Source: Bin5 sp965232575 (GTDB lineage: Bacteria; Chloroflexota; Anaerolineae; Caldilineales; Caldilineaceae). Taken from it: DNA of 64,000 nucleotides. The stretch is from the NCBI GenBank assembly GCA_965232575.1, contig CBDDPZ010000007.1:992001-1056000 (forward strand), read 5' to 3'. A model generated the notes under the pieces. It made no database searches. It was given only the letters and a program-made list of their open reading frames with translations, and was not told the DNA's origin. Both the position numbers and the translations under genes were made by a program. Shown piece by piece: positions 45,424-54,434 of the stretch (the stretch's first letter is position 1; every line of letters begins with the position of its first letter).

Positions 45424-46896
45424 CTAAGGGTAGATACCCCGATACTTTACCGCATCCACAATTCGCTGGATGGCGATTGTGTAGGCTGCCGTCCTCAGGT
45501 CCTGGTTGGTCTGAAGAGTGATGGCCAGCACGTCGTCCAGATTGTCCAGTAGCTTTCGTTTCATCTGATGCCGGATCTCGCTCTCGTCCCAGGAAAAGGC
45601 CTGCAGATCCTGCACCCATTCGAAGTAACTGACCACCACACCACCGGCATTACAGAGAATATCCGGGATGATCAGGACACCCTTATCGTCCAGAATACGG
45701 TCAGCTTCTGGCGTAGTCGGCCCGTTGGCTCCTTCGGCGATGACCCGGGCGTTGATCTTGTCCGCGTTCTCTTTGGTGATCTGCCCCTCCAATGCTGCTG
45801 GAATCAGCACATCTACTTTCAGCTCCAGCAGTTCTTCCTTTGTTAAAGAGTCCGCCCGCGGATATCCGACGACCGTCCCTGTCTCTTCAGCGTAATGCTT
45901 CAGATGGCGAGGATCTAGACCCCGCTCGTCATACACCGCGCCGTTCACATCGCTGACGGCTACGATCTTCGCGCCCCGTTCGTGCATTGCGCGTCCGGCC
46001 CAGCTACCGACATTGCCGAATCCCTGTATCGCAACCGTTGCATCTTCCAAGTGAAGTCCCAGGCGGCGGCGCAGCATGGCCCTGGTTACGTATGTAATGC
46101 CTAGCCCGGTGGCGTATTCCCTGCCGGCAGAGCCGCCCACGGCCAATGGCTTGCCGGTCGTCACAGCAGGCACAGAATAGCCTCGATTCATGGAAAAAGT
46201 GTCCATGATCCAGGCCATCACTTTCGCATTTGTACCCACGTCCGGCGCGGGAATGTCAATCTCCGGCCCAATAAAGAGACTGATTTCCGTAGTGTAGCGC
46301 CGGGTCATCGCCCGCAGTTCCTTTTCCGAGAGCTCTTTTGGGTTGACAACGACACCGCCCTTGGCGCCGCCATAGGGCAGATTCATCAACGCGCATTTCC
46401 ACGTCATCCACATGGCCAGTGCTCGCGATTCGTCCAGAGTTACCTCTGGATGGTAACGGATGCCGCCTTTTGTCGGCCCCAATGCGGTGTTGTGATGCAC
46501 CCGAAAACCGGTGAACATTCGAATCGAGTCATCATCCATCACCACCGGAAAGTGGACGATCAATTCCCGGCGGGGCATAGTCAGATACTCGCGCATATCG
46601 TCGTCCAGATTCATTACTCTGGCGACGCGGTTCAGTTGTTCTTGGGCCACAGAAAATGCGCTGGCGCGCTGAACAGTATGCGGCTGCGCAGGCTCTGGTT
46701 CTATTTCTGTTGGTTGGGAGCTAGAGGGAGGATGCTGCTTAGAGGCAGAGGTTTTGGGCGGAGGGATTGACTTGAGAGTTGCAAGTGAAGGGGCTGAAGC
46801 GTTAGGCTCGTCAGCCGGGGAGCGGGAATCAGACTGTTCTTCTGAACCGCTCGCTTCCCGCGCCGAAGAATTCGCGTTGCACTGTTTTTTCGTCAT
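45424..46896 (-). CDS. Glu/Leu/Phe/Val dehydrogenase family (glutamate dehydrogenase) with long polar N-terminus
   Basis: Interconverts glutamate and 2-oxoglutarate plus ammonia. 490 residues from ATG 46896 (GAGGGGG upstream; a frame beginning at 46932 is less likely). The catalytic core starts near residue 85 and has GPTKGGIRYHP, the active-site lysine in LPYGGAKGGV, PAPDVGTNAKVMAW, and the Rossmann motif QGFGNVGSWAGRAMHE. The first 80 or so residues are low-complexity, rich in Ser, Pro, Glu and Ala, with no counterpart in the usual 415-residue enzyme. With amtB and PII elsewhere in the window it adds to ammonia assimilation. It is preceded on the same strand by an isomerase-like gene 112 bases away. 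Confidence 0.93.
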   Translation of the reverse strand: MTKKQCNANSSAREASGSEEQSDSRSPADEPNASAPSLATLKSIPPPKTSASKQHPPSSSQPTEIEPEPAQPHTVQRASAFSVAQEQLNRVARVMNLDDDMREYLTMPRRELIVHFPVVMDDDSIRMFTGFRVHHNTALGPTKGGIRYHPEVTLDESRALAMWMTWKCALMNLPYGGAKGGVVVNPKELSEKELRAMTRRYTTEISLFIGPEIDIPAPDVGTNAKVMAWIMDTFSMNRGYSVPAVTTGKPLAVGGSAGREYATGLGITYVTRAMLRRRLGLHLEDATVAIQGFGNVGSWAGRAMHERGAKIVAVSDVNGAVYDERGLDPRHLKHYAEETGTVVGYPRADSLTKEELLELKVDVLIPAALEGQITKENADKINARVIAEGANGPTTPEADRILDDKGVLIIPDILCNAGGVVVSYFEWVQDLQAFSWDESEIRHQMKRKLLDNLDDVLAITLQTNQDLRTAAYTIAIQRIVDAVKYRGIYP

Positions 46897-47008
46897 TGAA
46901 AACCCCCTCTTTGATTTTAAGTTCAGACACAACCGTCTGAATCGCGGTTCGCTCCTGAAACCAGGAATTCTTGCACAGGGCTCGCACGCTGGACGATGCG
47001 GGCCGTGT

Positions 47009-47833
47009 CTACTTCATCAGCCCTCCCAGGAACGTTGCCGTGCGTCTTGTCGCTTCTGCCGGGGTCATGTCGCCCCCAAAGGCCTGGTGCATGGTGACGC
47101 AGCCGTCATAGCCTATCGTTTGCAGGCCGTCGAAAATGGCGGGGAAGTCGATGCCGCCGGGCGCGTCCAAGGGGCGTAGCGTGGACATGACTGGTCCCCG
47201 CGTCCACGTCTCCATCGGCTGGTGGCCGTCCGGATCGGGCGTGTGATTTTGCAGGTAGACGTTAAACAACCAGGGCTGAAACGCACGCAGTGTGGATTCA
47301 CCGTACGCCTGGCCGCACAGGGTCAGATTGGCGGGCTCGTAGATGATGCCGAAATTGGGCCTGCCAACCTCCTTAAGAACCGCCACCGAACCCTCAACCG
47401 TCTCAAACAAGCTGCGCGTGTGGCTCTGATGGGCCAGGCGGATGTCCCGCTCGCGGGCCTCATCAGCCGCCCTCCGGGCATGAACGATGTCCTCCTCCTT
47501 CTTCATGCAGATTCGGATCAAATCCGCTCCCAGCGCCTCGGCCAGATCGAGAGAGGGCGTGATGTGCCGCAAACTGTCCGGACCTTCGGCGCTGTTTTCC
47601 GGGACTGGAAAATCCGCGGTCACCATCGAGATGGTCAGCCCATGCTTGTTTACCGTGCCCTTTACGCGTGCAGCCGCGCCCGCGGGGCTGTGGACCCCGA
47701 CAACCGACGCTCGCATACAGAGGGCGTCGTATCCTGCGTCGGCCGCGATGCGCGCCAGATCCGCCAGGGGAATTGCGCTTTCTCGCTTGTTACTGAAGCT
47801 CTCCGCGACCCGCACTGAAAGAGAAAGTATCAT
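47009..47833 (-). CDS. Sugar phosphate isomerase/epimerase-like TIM-barrel protein
   Basis: A xylose-isomerase-like TIM barrel of 274 residues. It starts MILSLSVRVAESFSNK; later it has GADLIRICMKKEED, ERDIRLAHQSHTRSLFETV, NFGIIYEPANLTLCG and GYDGCVTMHQAF, whose Glu/His residues would hold the metal. The true start is ATG at 47833; a longer frame (to 48055) overlaps the divergent mtaB gene and has no match. A -10/-35 pair directly upstream places the mRNA start about one base before the ATG, so it is probably leaderless. Substrate unknown. Confidence 0.85.
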   Translation of the reverse strand: MILSLSVRVAESFSNKRESAIPLADLARIAADAGYDALCMRASVVGVHSPAGAAARVKGTVNKHGLTISMVTADFPVPENSAEGPDSLRHITPSLDLAEALGADLIRICMKKEEDIVHARRAADEARERDIRLAHQSHTRSLFETVEGSVAVLKEVGRPNFGIIYEPANLTLCGQAYGESTLRAFQPWLFNVYLQNHTPDPDGHQPMETWTRGPVMSTLRPLDAPGGIDFPAIFDGLQTIGYDGCVTMHQAFGGDMTPAEATRRTATFLGGLMK

Positions 47834-47840
47834 AGTATCG

Positions 47841-47869
47841 AGTATACCTGAATCGGGATTAATTGATAA
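47841..47869 (-). promoter_or_regulatory. Promoter of the isomerase-like gene; predicted leaderless mRNA
   Basis: On the minus strand: -35 TTATCA (47869-47864), 17-base spacer, -10 TATACT (47846-47841). The transcript would begin at about 47834, one base before the ATG at 47833. No ribosome site. Confidence 0.65.
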
Positions 47870-47889
47870 AAAAGGATCTGTGTTATCCT
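47863..47889 (+). promoter_or_regulatory. Possible promoter of mtaB, overlapping the divergent promoter
   Basis: TTGATA (47863-47868) and an extended -10 TGTTATCCT (47881-47889) with 15 bases between boxes. It overlaps the -35 of the divergent promoter, so the two cannot easily be occupied at once. Leader of about 60 bases to the mtaB ATG. Confidence 0.4.
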
Positions 47890-47957
47890 GTTTCCACCAA
47901 TGGCCAGTTGCTGCAGATGAAGAGCGGCCGCTGGCGACCAGCCACAAACCCCAAACT

Positions 47958-49382
47958 ATGCGCGTATTTCTCGACCAGCTGGGTTGCCGGCTCAACTTCA
48001 GCGAAAACAGTACCCTGGCGGGCCGCCTCAACGCTGCCGGGCATCGCATAGTCACTCGTGCGGAAGACGCTCATGTGATCGTGCTGAACACTTGTGCTGT
48101 CACGGCCCAGGCCGCGCGCAAGAGCCGCCAGGCGGCGCGTCACCTGCACAAGCGAAACCCCGACGCCCGTATCGCTATGACGGGCTGCTACGCCACGCTG
48201 GCTCCCCAGGAAAGCGCCGATCTTCCCGGCGTCGCGCTGGTGGCGGATAACCAATCGAAAGAGATGCTGCACACACTGCTCGAGCCTTGGAGCGCGGAGT
48301 TCTCCGATCCCGAAGACTTAGTACGGATTCAGCCGCACGGTACCCCCTTCGCGCCGGCGTCCTCAGAAGAGGAGGGCGGGCGCACGCGTGCCTTTGTCAA
48401 GGTCCAGGACGGCTGCCAGAACCGCTGCACTTTTTGCATCGTCACCGCGTTGCGCGGCGCCAGTCGCAGCCGCACGACTGCCGAAGTAGTGCAGGAAGTA
48501 CAGGCGCTGGTCGAGAGCGGCTACCGCGAAGCGGTGCTCACGGGTGTTCACCTGGGGGCATACGGCAGGGACCTGCCGGGCCGCCAGCGAACCGATCTCA
48601 AGGAGTTGACGGCGGCCATCCTCACCGATACCGACATCGCCCGTCTGCGTCTCAGCAGTTTAGAGCCGTGGGAGTTGGCCGAAGGATTCTTTGACCTGTG
48701 GCAGCGCTGGCCCGGGCGGCTGTGCCCCCATCTACATCTGCCTCTGCAGGCCGGCACTGACGCCCAGTTACGCCGAATGGCTCGTCGTTGTACAGTTGCC
48801 AGCTTCCGCAGATTGGTGGCAGACGCCCGCGCAGCCATCCCTGACCTCATAATCACAACCGATCTCATCGTCGGTTTTCCTGGTGAGACGGAGGCCGACT
48901 CTGAAGAGGGTCTGCGCTTCGTCGAAGAGATGAGCTTCGCCCACGCGCACATTTTCCCCTTTAGTGCCCGTGCTGGCACAGCCGCGGCCGACTTCGACGG
49001 ACAGGTACCGAAGACGCTCAAACGTGAGCGTTCTCGGCGAATGCACGAGGTCGTTGCGTGCACCGGCCAGATTGAGCGAACACGATTTGTTGGCGCGACA
49101 CGCCCCGTATTGTGGGAGGGCAGCGGACAACAACTGACCGATCAGGCCGACACCGTTCTCTGGAGCGGCTTGACAGACAACTACCTGCGCGTGACGGCCC
49201 AGGCTCCGGCGGGCCTTGACCTGAGTAACCGTATCACCCCCGTCCGCCTGGATGAACTCCACGGCGAAACCCTATACGGGAACCCTAGTTGCCAGAGACT
49301 CGTACTGCGGGCATTTAAGAACCCTGTACGCACAAGCCCTATTGGCCCCGGCGGCCGTCAAGGAGCATCTGATGCCCACTGA
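47958..49382 (+). CDS. mtaB: tRNA threonylcarbamoyladenosine methylthiotransferase (MtaB type)
   Basis: A radical-SAM enzyme that adds a methylthio group to t6A37 of tRNAs. 474 residues from ATG 47958. The N-terminal UPF0004 domain binds one 4Fe-4S cluster (LDQLGCRLN, NTCAVTAQAARKSRQ and MTGCYA). The radical-SAM cluster is GCQNRCTFCIVTALRG at about residue 153. A C-terminal TRAM-like region ends it (GLTDNYLRVTA...). The pattern ARKSRQ...RHLHKRNP fits MtaB better than MiaB. Longer frames opening at 47487 run antisense to the isomerase gene and are rejected. The 3' end overlaps the MFS gene by 11 bases. Confidence 0.92.
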   Translation: MRVFLDQLGCRLNFSENSTLAGRLNAAGHRIVTRAEDAHVIVLNTCAVTAQAARKSRQAARHLHKRNPDARIAMTGCYATLAPQESADLPGVALVADNQSKEMLHTLLEPWSAEFSDPEDLVRIQPHGTPFAPASSEEEGGRTRAFVKVQDGCQNRCTFCIVTALRGASRSRTTAEVVQEVQALVESGYREAVLTGVHLGAYGRDLPGRQRTDLKELTAAILTDTDIARLRLSSLEPWELAEGFFDLWQRWPGRLCPHLHLPLQAGTDAQLRRMARRCTVASFRRLVADARAAIPDLIITTDLIVGFPGETEADSEEGLRFVEEMSFAHAHIFPFSARAGTAAADFDGQVPKTLKRERSRRMHEVVACTGQIERTRFVGATRPVLWEGSGQQLTDQADTVLWSGLTDNYLRVTAQAPAGLDLSNRITPVRLDELHGETLYGNPSCQRLVLRAFKNPVRTSPIGPGGRQGASDAH

Positions 49383-50766
49383 ACCGTCAGCTGACCCGAA
49401 ACAAGCCTCCGCGCCCGCACTGAAGCCGAGTAACCGCCGCGAGCAAGTCGGCTGGTATTTCTACGACTGGGCCAACTCCGCCTTTTCGACAACGGTTGGC
49501 TCTGTCTTCCTCGGCCCCTATGTCTCGAATCTGGCCGATCAGGCGGCCGGCGCCGATGGGCTGGTCCGTCTCTTGGGCATTCCAATGGCCCCGTATTCAT
49601 TCCTGACCTACTGCATCTCGATTTCTGTTATTTTGCAGGTGTTGTTCCTGCCCATTCTGGGTGCGATTGCCGACTACTCCAGCCTGCGCAAGAGGCTGAT
49701 GCAGATCTTCGCCGTTGCCGGCTCTTGGGCCACGATGTTCATGTTTTTTGTTACTGACCCGACCTGGTGGCTTGGGGGTCTCCTCTTTATAGCAGCCAAT
49801 CTTTGCTTTGGTGCAGCCATAGTCTTTTACAATGCCTTCCTGCCGGACATCGCCGAACCAGAGGACCGCGACCGCGTTTCGTCAGTAGGCTGGGCGCTGG
49901 GCTATCTGGGGGGCGGCCTTCTTCTGACGCTCAATCTTGCTTTCTTCCTGATGCGCGACACCTTCGGTATCGATGCCAGCTTGGCAGTGCGCATTAACCT
50001 GTTCTCTGGAGGGCTGTGGTGGTTCAGTTGGTCGTTCGTAACCTGGAGGCTGTTGCGTTCGCGAGACACGGCCAAAGCGCTTCCTCCCGGCGAGACCTAT
50101 CTGTCGACCGGTCTCAAACAACTGCGGGAAACTTTTCAAGAGGCTGCAAAGTATCCCCATACGATCCGCTTTCTGATTGCTTACCTGCTGTACAACGACG
50201 GCATCCAGACTGTGTTTGCAGTGGCTGCCGTCTTTGCCGCTGCCCCTCTTGTCCAAGGAGGACTGGAGATCGAACAGGACATGCTCACCATGGTTATTCT
50301 GATGATCCAGTTCGTCGCATTTGTTGGCGCACTCCTTTTCGGGAGGTTAGCGGTTCGCATCGGAGCCAAAAAAGCTCTGATCTACGGCCTGATCGTCTGG
50401 ACAGTGGTTGTAATTTACGCCTATCTGGGTCTGCGAGGGGAGAGCCGCTTCCTGGAGTTCTGGATACTGGGAGGATGTATTGCCCTGGTGATGGGTGGCA
50501 CCCAGGCGGTCAGCCGCGGCCTATTTGCCAACATGATCCCGCCGGGCAAGGAGGCGGAATTCTTCTCCATCTATGAAGTCAGTGAGCGGGGAACTTCCTG
50601 GCTCGGGCCGCTGGCGTTCGGCCTGGTCAACCAGATAACGGGTAGCCTGCGCCCAGCCATGGTTTCGATCATTCTCTTCTTTATCGTTGGTCTGGCTCTT
50701 CTGCTGCGGGTTGACGTTCGTCGGGCCATTGTCGAATCGGGCAACAGGCCGCCGGCGGTTGTCTGA
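49372..50766 (+). CDS. MFS transporter, UMF1/Atg22-like
   Basis: An integral membrane carrier of 464 residues with about twelve hydrophobic segments. The UMF1 family signature is clear at the start: GWYFYDWANSAFSTTVGSVFLGPYV, followed by LPILGAIADYSSLRKRLMQ, FYNAFLPDIAEPEDRDRVSS and GWALGYLGGG; the second half has GGTQAVSRGLFANMIPPGKEAEFF. Relatives are put in the vacuole effluxer/amino-acid group, but the bacterial substrate is unknown. ATG at 49372 has AAGGAG eight bases upstream and lies inside the end of mtaB. It converges with pyruvate kinase. Confidence 0.92.
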   Translation: MPTEPSADPKQASAPALKPSNRREQVGWYFYDWANSAFSTTVGSVFLGPYVSNLADQAAGADGLVRLLGIPMAPYSFLTYCISISVILQVLFLPILGAIADYSSLRKRLMQIFAVAGSWATMFMFFVTDPTWWLGGLLFIAANLCFGAAIVFYNAFLPDIAEPEDRDRVSSVGWALGYLGGGLLLTLNLAFFLMRDTFGIDASLAVRINLFSGGLWWFSWSFVTWRLLRSRDTAKALPPGETYLSTGLKQLRETFQEAAKYPHTIRFLIAYLLYNDGIQTVFAVAAVFAAAPLVQGGLEIEQDMLTMVILMIQFVAFVGALLFGRLAVRIGAKKALIYGLIVWTVVVIYAYLGLRGESRFLEFWILGGCIALVMGGTQAVSRGLFANMIPPGKEAEFFSIYEVSERGTSWLGPLAFGLVNQITGSLRPAMVSIILFFIVGLALLLRVDVRRAIVESGNRPPAVV

Positions 50767-50788
50767 GCCGACTCAGTCTTGGTCCACG

Positions 50789-52663
50789 CTATAGATCCCA
50801 CTCGTAGACGTTCCCAGTTCGGGCATCGATGACAATTGTCTGGCCATCGACGATATCGTCCCAGTCTCCGGACGCTTGTAGGATTGCCGGGATGCCCAAC
50901 TCCACTGCCGCCAGCGCCGCGATGCTGTCGGGCGCAGATTCCGCGGTGATCAACCCCCCAGCATGGTATACCAACTCCATACCGACCTGGTTCAACTCCT
51001 CAGCCACCAGAATGTCTTGAGTGGTCATCATCCGATGCTGAATTTCCTGTTCATGCGGGTCCTGCCCTGGTCTTAATCGCACCACGCGGCCGCTCATGCG
51101 TCGGTTGCCCACACCCTGCCCGTGCATCAGCACTCTGGCGATGCGGCGAACGGTCATAAGATTGGTTTCTCCCGGCACGCCCCCAACCACGCCGCCGGTC
51201 ACAACCGTGACATCTCCTTGCTGGACGAAGCCGGCGCGCAAAGCAATTCGTACCGCGTCTTCCAACATCTCGTCAATGGTGTTCATCCGCTGGCCCATCA
51301 AAGGAAATACGCCCCAGTAGAGCGCCAATTGTCGGTAAACGAGGTGGCTGGGCGTTACCGCGATGATGGGAACTGAGGGGCGGTAGCGGGCCAGTTTCTT
51401 GGCAGTTGCACCTCGCGCCGTGGGCGCGATAATTGCCGCAGCGCCAACGTTTTGCGCGGTAGCTACTGTGGCTTGGCTGACTGCTTCTGCGACCGATGGC
51501 GTGTCGACGCCGCCTGGATTCCGCTCCTCATCCGAGTCGTCCTTCGACGTGCCAAAGAAGCCGTCAACCGCCTTTTGGGAAGGCCTGTAATGCGGTTGGG
51601 TAACACTCCGCACACGTTCCGCTTCTTGGGCGATATTCGCCATTGTCTGGACTGACTGAACGGGATAGCTGCCGGCGGCCGTCTCGCCTGAAAGCATGAT
51701 GGCGTCGCTGCCATCCAGAACGGCGTTCGCAACGTCACTGGCCTCTGCGCGCGTCGGACGCGGGTTGCGAATCATGGAATCGAGCATCTGCGTCGCCGTA
51801 ATCACCGGCTTATCGGTGTCGATACACCGGGCGATGATCATCTTCTGAATCATCGGCACCGCTTCCGGGCTGGTCTCGATGCCCAAGTCCCCTCGCGCCA
51901 CCATCAGGCCGTCCGATGCCCGGATAATCTCTTCGATATTCTCGAGCGCTTCAGGCTTTTCTATTTTGGAGATTATCGGAGTGGCCCGGCCCAGTGGGGC
52001 GCGGCTCTGAACCACCTTTCGCAGGGTATGGATATCTCCTGCCGTGCGCACAAAGCTGAGGGCGATCCAGTCGGCCTGATGTTCTAGAGCGAAGTCGACA
52101 TCGACACGATCTTTCTCGGTCATGGATGGAACAGTCAGCTTCGTTTGAGGGAGGTTCATTCCCTTTCGATCTTCCAGAATCCCGCCAACGATCACCCGCG
52201 TTCGCACGGTCGTCTCGGTCGCGTCGATCACCTCCAGCTCCAGCAGACCGTCATCCAACAGGATACGTTCATGTGACTTTTCCATCCCGCGCTCGGTCGC
52301 CTCGCGCCGGCCTCGTTCTATGCTGACGGGGACTTCCTTATTCTGGATCGGCACGCGGCCAGGTTCGCCAATGCTCTCTTCGGTGGTGAGAATCAGTTCT
52401 TCACCCGCGGCCAGAGGGACGCCGCCCGGTTGCATTTCCCCCACACGAAGTTTCGGCCCCTGCAGATCGACGATAATCGCTACGGGTCGGTTGCGCTCCT
52501 GGGCAATCTCACGAATTGTGTGGATATTGCGGGCGTGGAAATCGTGGTCCCCGTGGCTCATGTTGATGCGCGCTACATTCATGCCCGCGTCGATCAGTTG
52601 CGCGAGTATTTCGGGATCGGTACTGGACGGCCCAATTGTGCAGACAATTTTGACCCGCAGCAT
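50789..52663 (-). CDS. pyk: Pyruvate kinase with appended PEP-utilising mobile domain
   Basis: Last step of glycolysis, phosphoenolpyruvate plus ADP to pyruvate plus ATP. 624 residues from ATG 52663, with GGAG seven bases before it; a GTG/TTG start nine codons earlier is less likely. Visible are KIVCTIGPSS, RINMSHGDH, VDLQGPKLRVGE, the signature IISKIEKPEALENI, MVARGDLGIE and KPVITATQMLDSM. A polar insertion (FFGTSKDDSDEERNPGG) lies at about residue 378. The last 130 or so residues are the extra domain (GGLITAESAPDSIAALAAVELGIPAI), as in Bacillus-type enzymes, where its role is structural or regulatory. The gene converges with the MFS gene. Confidence 0.96.
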   Translation of the reverse strand: MLRVKIVCTIGPSSTDPEILAQLIDAGMNVARINMSHGDHDFHARNIHTIREIAQERNRPVAIIVDLQGPKLRVGEMQPGGVPLAAGEELILTTEESIGEPGRVPIQNKEVPVSIERGRREATERGMEKSHERILLDDGLLELEVIDATETTVRTRVIVGGILEDRKGMNLPQTKLTVPSMTEKDRVDVDFALEHQADWIALSFVRTAGDIHTLRKVVQSRAPLGRATPIISKIEKPEALENIEEIIRASDGLMVARGDLGIETSPEAVPMIQKMIIARCIDTDKPVITATQMLDSMIRNPRPTRAEASDVANAVLDGSDAIMLSGETAAGSYPVQSVQTMANIAQEAERVRSVTQPHYRPSQKAVDGFFGTSKDDSDEERNPGGVDTPSVAEAVSQATVATAQNVGAAAIIAPTARGATAKKLARYRPSVPIIAVTPSHLVYRQLALYWGVFPLMGQRMNTIDEMLEDAVRIALRAGFVQQGDVTVVTGGVVGGVPGETNLMTVRRIARVLMHGQGVGNRRMSGRVVRLRPGQDPHEQEIQHRMMTTQDILVAEELNQVGMELVYHAGGLITAESAPDSIAALAAVELGIPAILQASGDWDDIVDGQTIVIDARTGNVYEWDL

Positions 52664-52843
52664 TCGCGAACTCCAGTGGATGGCGACCAACTGCTGATGA
52701 CCTGTATATCCAGGGGGACTCTTCGCTGCCGTATTTGACCGTGACGTGCTGTTCGGGTTACTACGCCCGACGTAATGTCACAGAAAGCCGGTGTGAGCGA
52801 CATCCCCTCGAGAGCAAGCGACAGCTTGGAAAATCTCTCTTCA

Positions 52844-54058
52844 CTACTGGTAACTGATTCTGTCGCTCGTGCGCACGACCTGAATCCAGGTACGGCCCGG
52901 TTTCAGTGTTATCGGCTGCTCGCCAGGGCCGAGCCAGCGGGGCGGACTCTGGTCGTTGGCGCGCCAGGTACCTTCGTAAACCTTCCCATTTCGAAAAACG
53001 CGCAGATCCCCGAATCCGTACAGATGAATCTTCACGCTGAGCGTACCCAGGCTGTCTTCAACGATGTTCGTCAACTCGTGTTCGGCAAAGACGACGATTA
53101 TATTGTCGCTGCTGATCTGCCGGCCTGTCGCTTGGTCCATATGCACGGCGCCGCTCTGGAATCGCAGATACCGACCACTTGACGGGTCGTAGCGCCATTC
53201 GACACCGTTATTCTCCGGATAAGGAATGCGAATCGTCGTCGCCTCAGCGGCCCAATACTCTTTGGGCGTCTCACTGAAGGAAAAGCTTGCCCTCTCCAGC
53301 GGCCGGGGCCTGTTTTTCTGCCCTTCCAGCCACGGACTGAAAATATCCAGGCAGTAGGGCAGCAGCGGCGACACGTCGCAAGTCTTCGCCATATCGATTA
53401 TCCACCGGCGCACTCTGTCGACGCTCGTCCGCAAGCGCGTGCGATAATTGCTGCCTACACTGAAGAAGTAGGTCAAGCTCTCCGGATCTTCCGAATCGGC
53501 GTCCAGATATGGGAACCCGACCTCGTTTTTCAAGAGATAGCGGATGCCGTCGCTTCCGCCGGAGCAAGCCAGAATGCCGTCGAACATGTAGGTGGTATGG
53601 ATATTGGGCCACCGCGCGCTGCGAACGGGCCCGATTTCCCTGGCCGGGATGCTCTGGTACATGCTGGTGAGGCGGGTGAGATGGAAACCGTCGACGATGT
53701 ATTCATAAGTCACATCCGCCTCGTTCAGGCCGTAATGGCTCGTGCGGCTGTCAACGTCATTGTTCAGGCAGACGAAAATCGGTGTCTCCTGCAGCAACGA
53801 GGGATCGGCCAGGGGCAGTCCGGTATAGCGCGCAACGCGCCCCGGTACCGGCGTAGCGGTTGCTTGTCCACTCTCCGAAGTGGTATTTGCGCTGCCTGCG
53901 GAATCCGACGGTGGAGGGGTGGCAGTTTCGGCCGGTTGCTCAACTCCAGCTGGCTCCGGAGTTTTGGTGGGTGTCGGCGTCGATGCCCCTTCGCCCCCAG
54001 CGCAGGCGGATAGTGAAAACAGGAACAGCAAGACAAGTGCGACGGCATTCAGTTTCAT
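52844..54058 (-). CDS. DUF3048 family lipoprotein
   Basis: A secreted, probably lipid-anchored protein of 404 residues. Signal peptide MKLNAVALVLLFLFSLSAC with a lipobox at LSAC (Cys19), then a Thr/Pro/Ser-rich linker of about 60 residues. The DUF3048 (YerB-like) domain follows: RYTGLPLADPSL, ETPIFVCLNNDVDSRTSHYG, ADVTYEYIVDGFHLTRLTSMY, IGPVRSARWPNI. The conserved tail TLSVKIHLYGFGDLRVFRNGK...GRTWIQVV is present. The ATG at 54058 has TTGGAGCAAGA before it; a longer frame up to 54172 would bury the signal peptide. No role is known for the family. Confidence 0.92.
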   Translation of the reverse strand: MKLNAVALVLLFLFSLSACAGGEGASTPTPTKTPEPAGVEQPAETATPPPSDSAGSANTTSESGQATATPVPGRVARYTGLPLADPSLLQETPIFVCLNNDVDSRTSHYGLNEADVTYEYIVDGFHLTRLTSMYQSIPAREIGPVRSARWPNIHTTYMFDGILACSGGSDGIRYLLKNEVGFPYLDADSEDPESLTYFFSVGSNYRTRLRTSVDRVRRWIIDMAKTCDVSPLLPYCLDIFSPWLEGQKNRPRPLERASFSFSETPKEYWAAEATTIRIPYPENNGVEWRYDPSSGRYLRFQSGAVHMDQATGRQISSDNIIVVFAEHELTNIVEDSLGTLSVKIHLYGFGDLRVFRNGKVYEGTWRANDQSPPRWLGPGEQPITLKPGRTWIQVVRTSDRISYQ

Positions 54059-54434
54059 TCTTGCTCCAAAGCGGCCTCGTGGATGGAAAGAATCGAGCCT
54101 CTCGGCCGTCATTGTTTCACCAATGCGAGCGCCGCGCAGAGTCTTCAGAGGGAGAAATGACCAGAGTTTCAAAGGCTTCCTTCTGTTCCGGGCAGTGAGT
54201 TAGGGGTGGCAAATAGAATCATGAAAAGCGGCTGCTTCGATTGCCGATAGTATACTACACACGCACAGATCCACTATTATCCGACCGCCCTGTTCTGGCA
54301 GGTCAGGCCGCTTCGCTCTTCGATCTTTTTGTGACCCCCGTTTGGCTTGTCCGCTGTCCAGACTATGAACCGCCTTCGGCCTTCAGGCAGCTGCCCGGTT
54401 GTACACAGTGGTCTTTTTATCGGCGCCTACCCCT
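54059..54434. other. Intergenic region before the DUF3048 gene
   Basis: About 375 bases between the start of the DUF3048 gene and the end of the FAD/FeS oxidase gene, both on the minus strand. A TATACT on the minus strand (54254-54249) inside a palindromic TAGTATACTA might be a -10, but no matching -35 is seen. No gene supported. Confidence 0.4.

Noticed and set aside
47487..47957. 157-residue extension of the mtaB frame upstream
   Set aside because: It runs antisense through the isomerase gene and has no methylthiotransferase features; ATG 47958 opens the family core.
47834..48055. N-terminal extension of the isomerase-like gene
   Set aside because: It overlaps mtaB, its translation is Arg/Ser/Trp-rich, and the promoter lies inside it.
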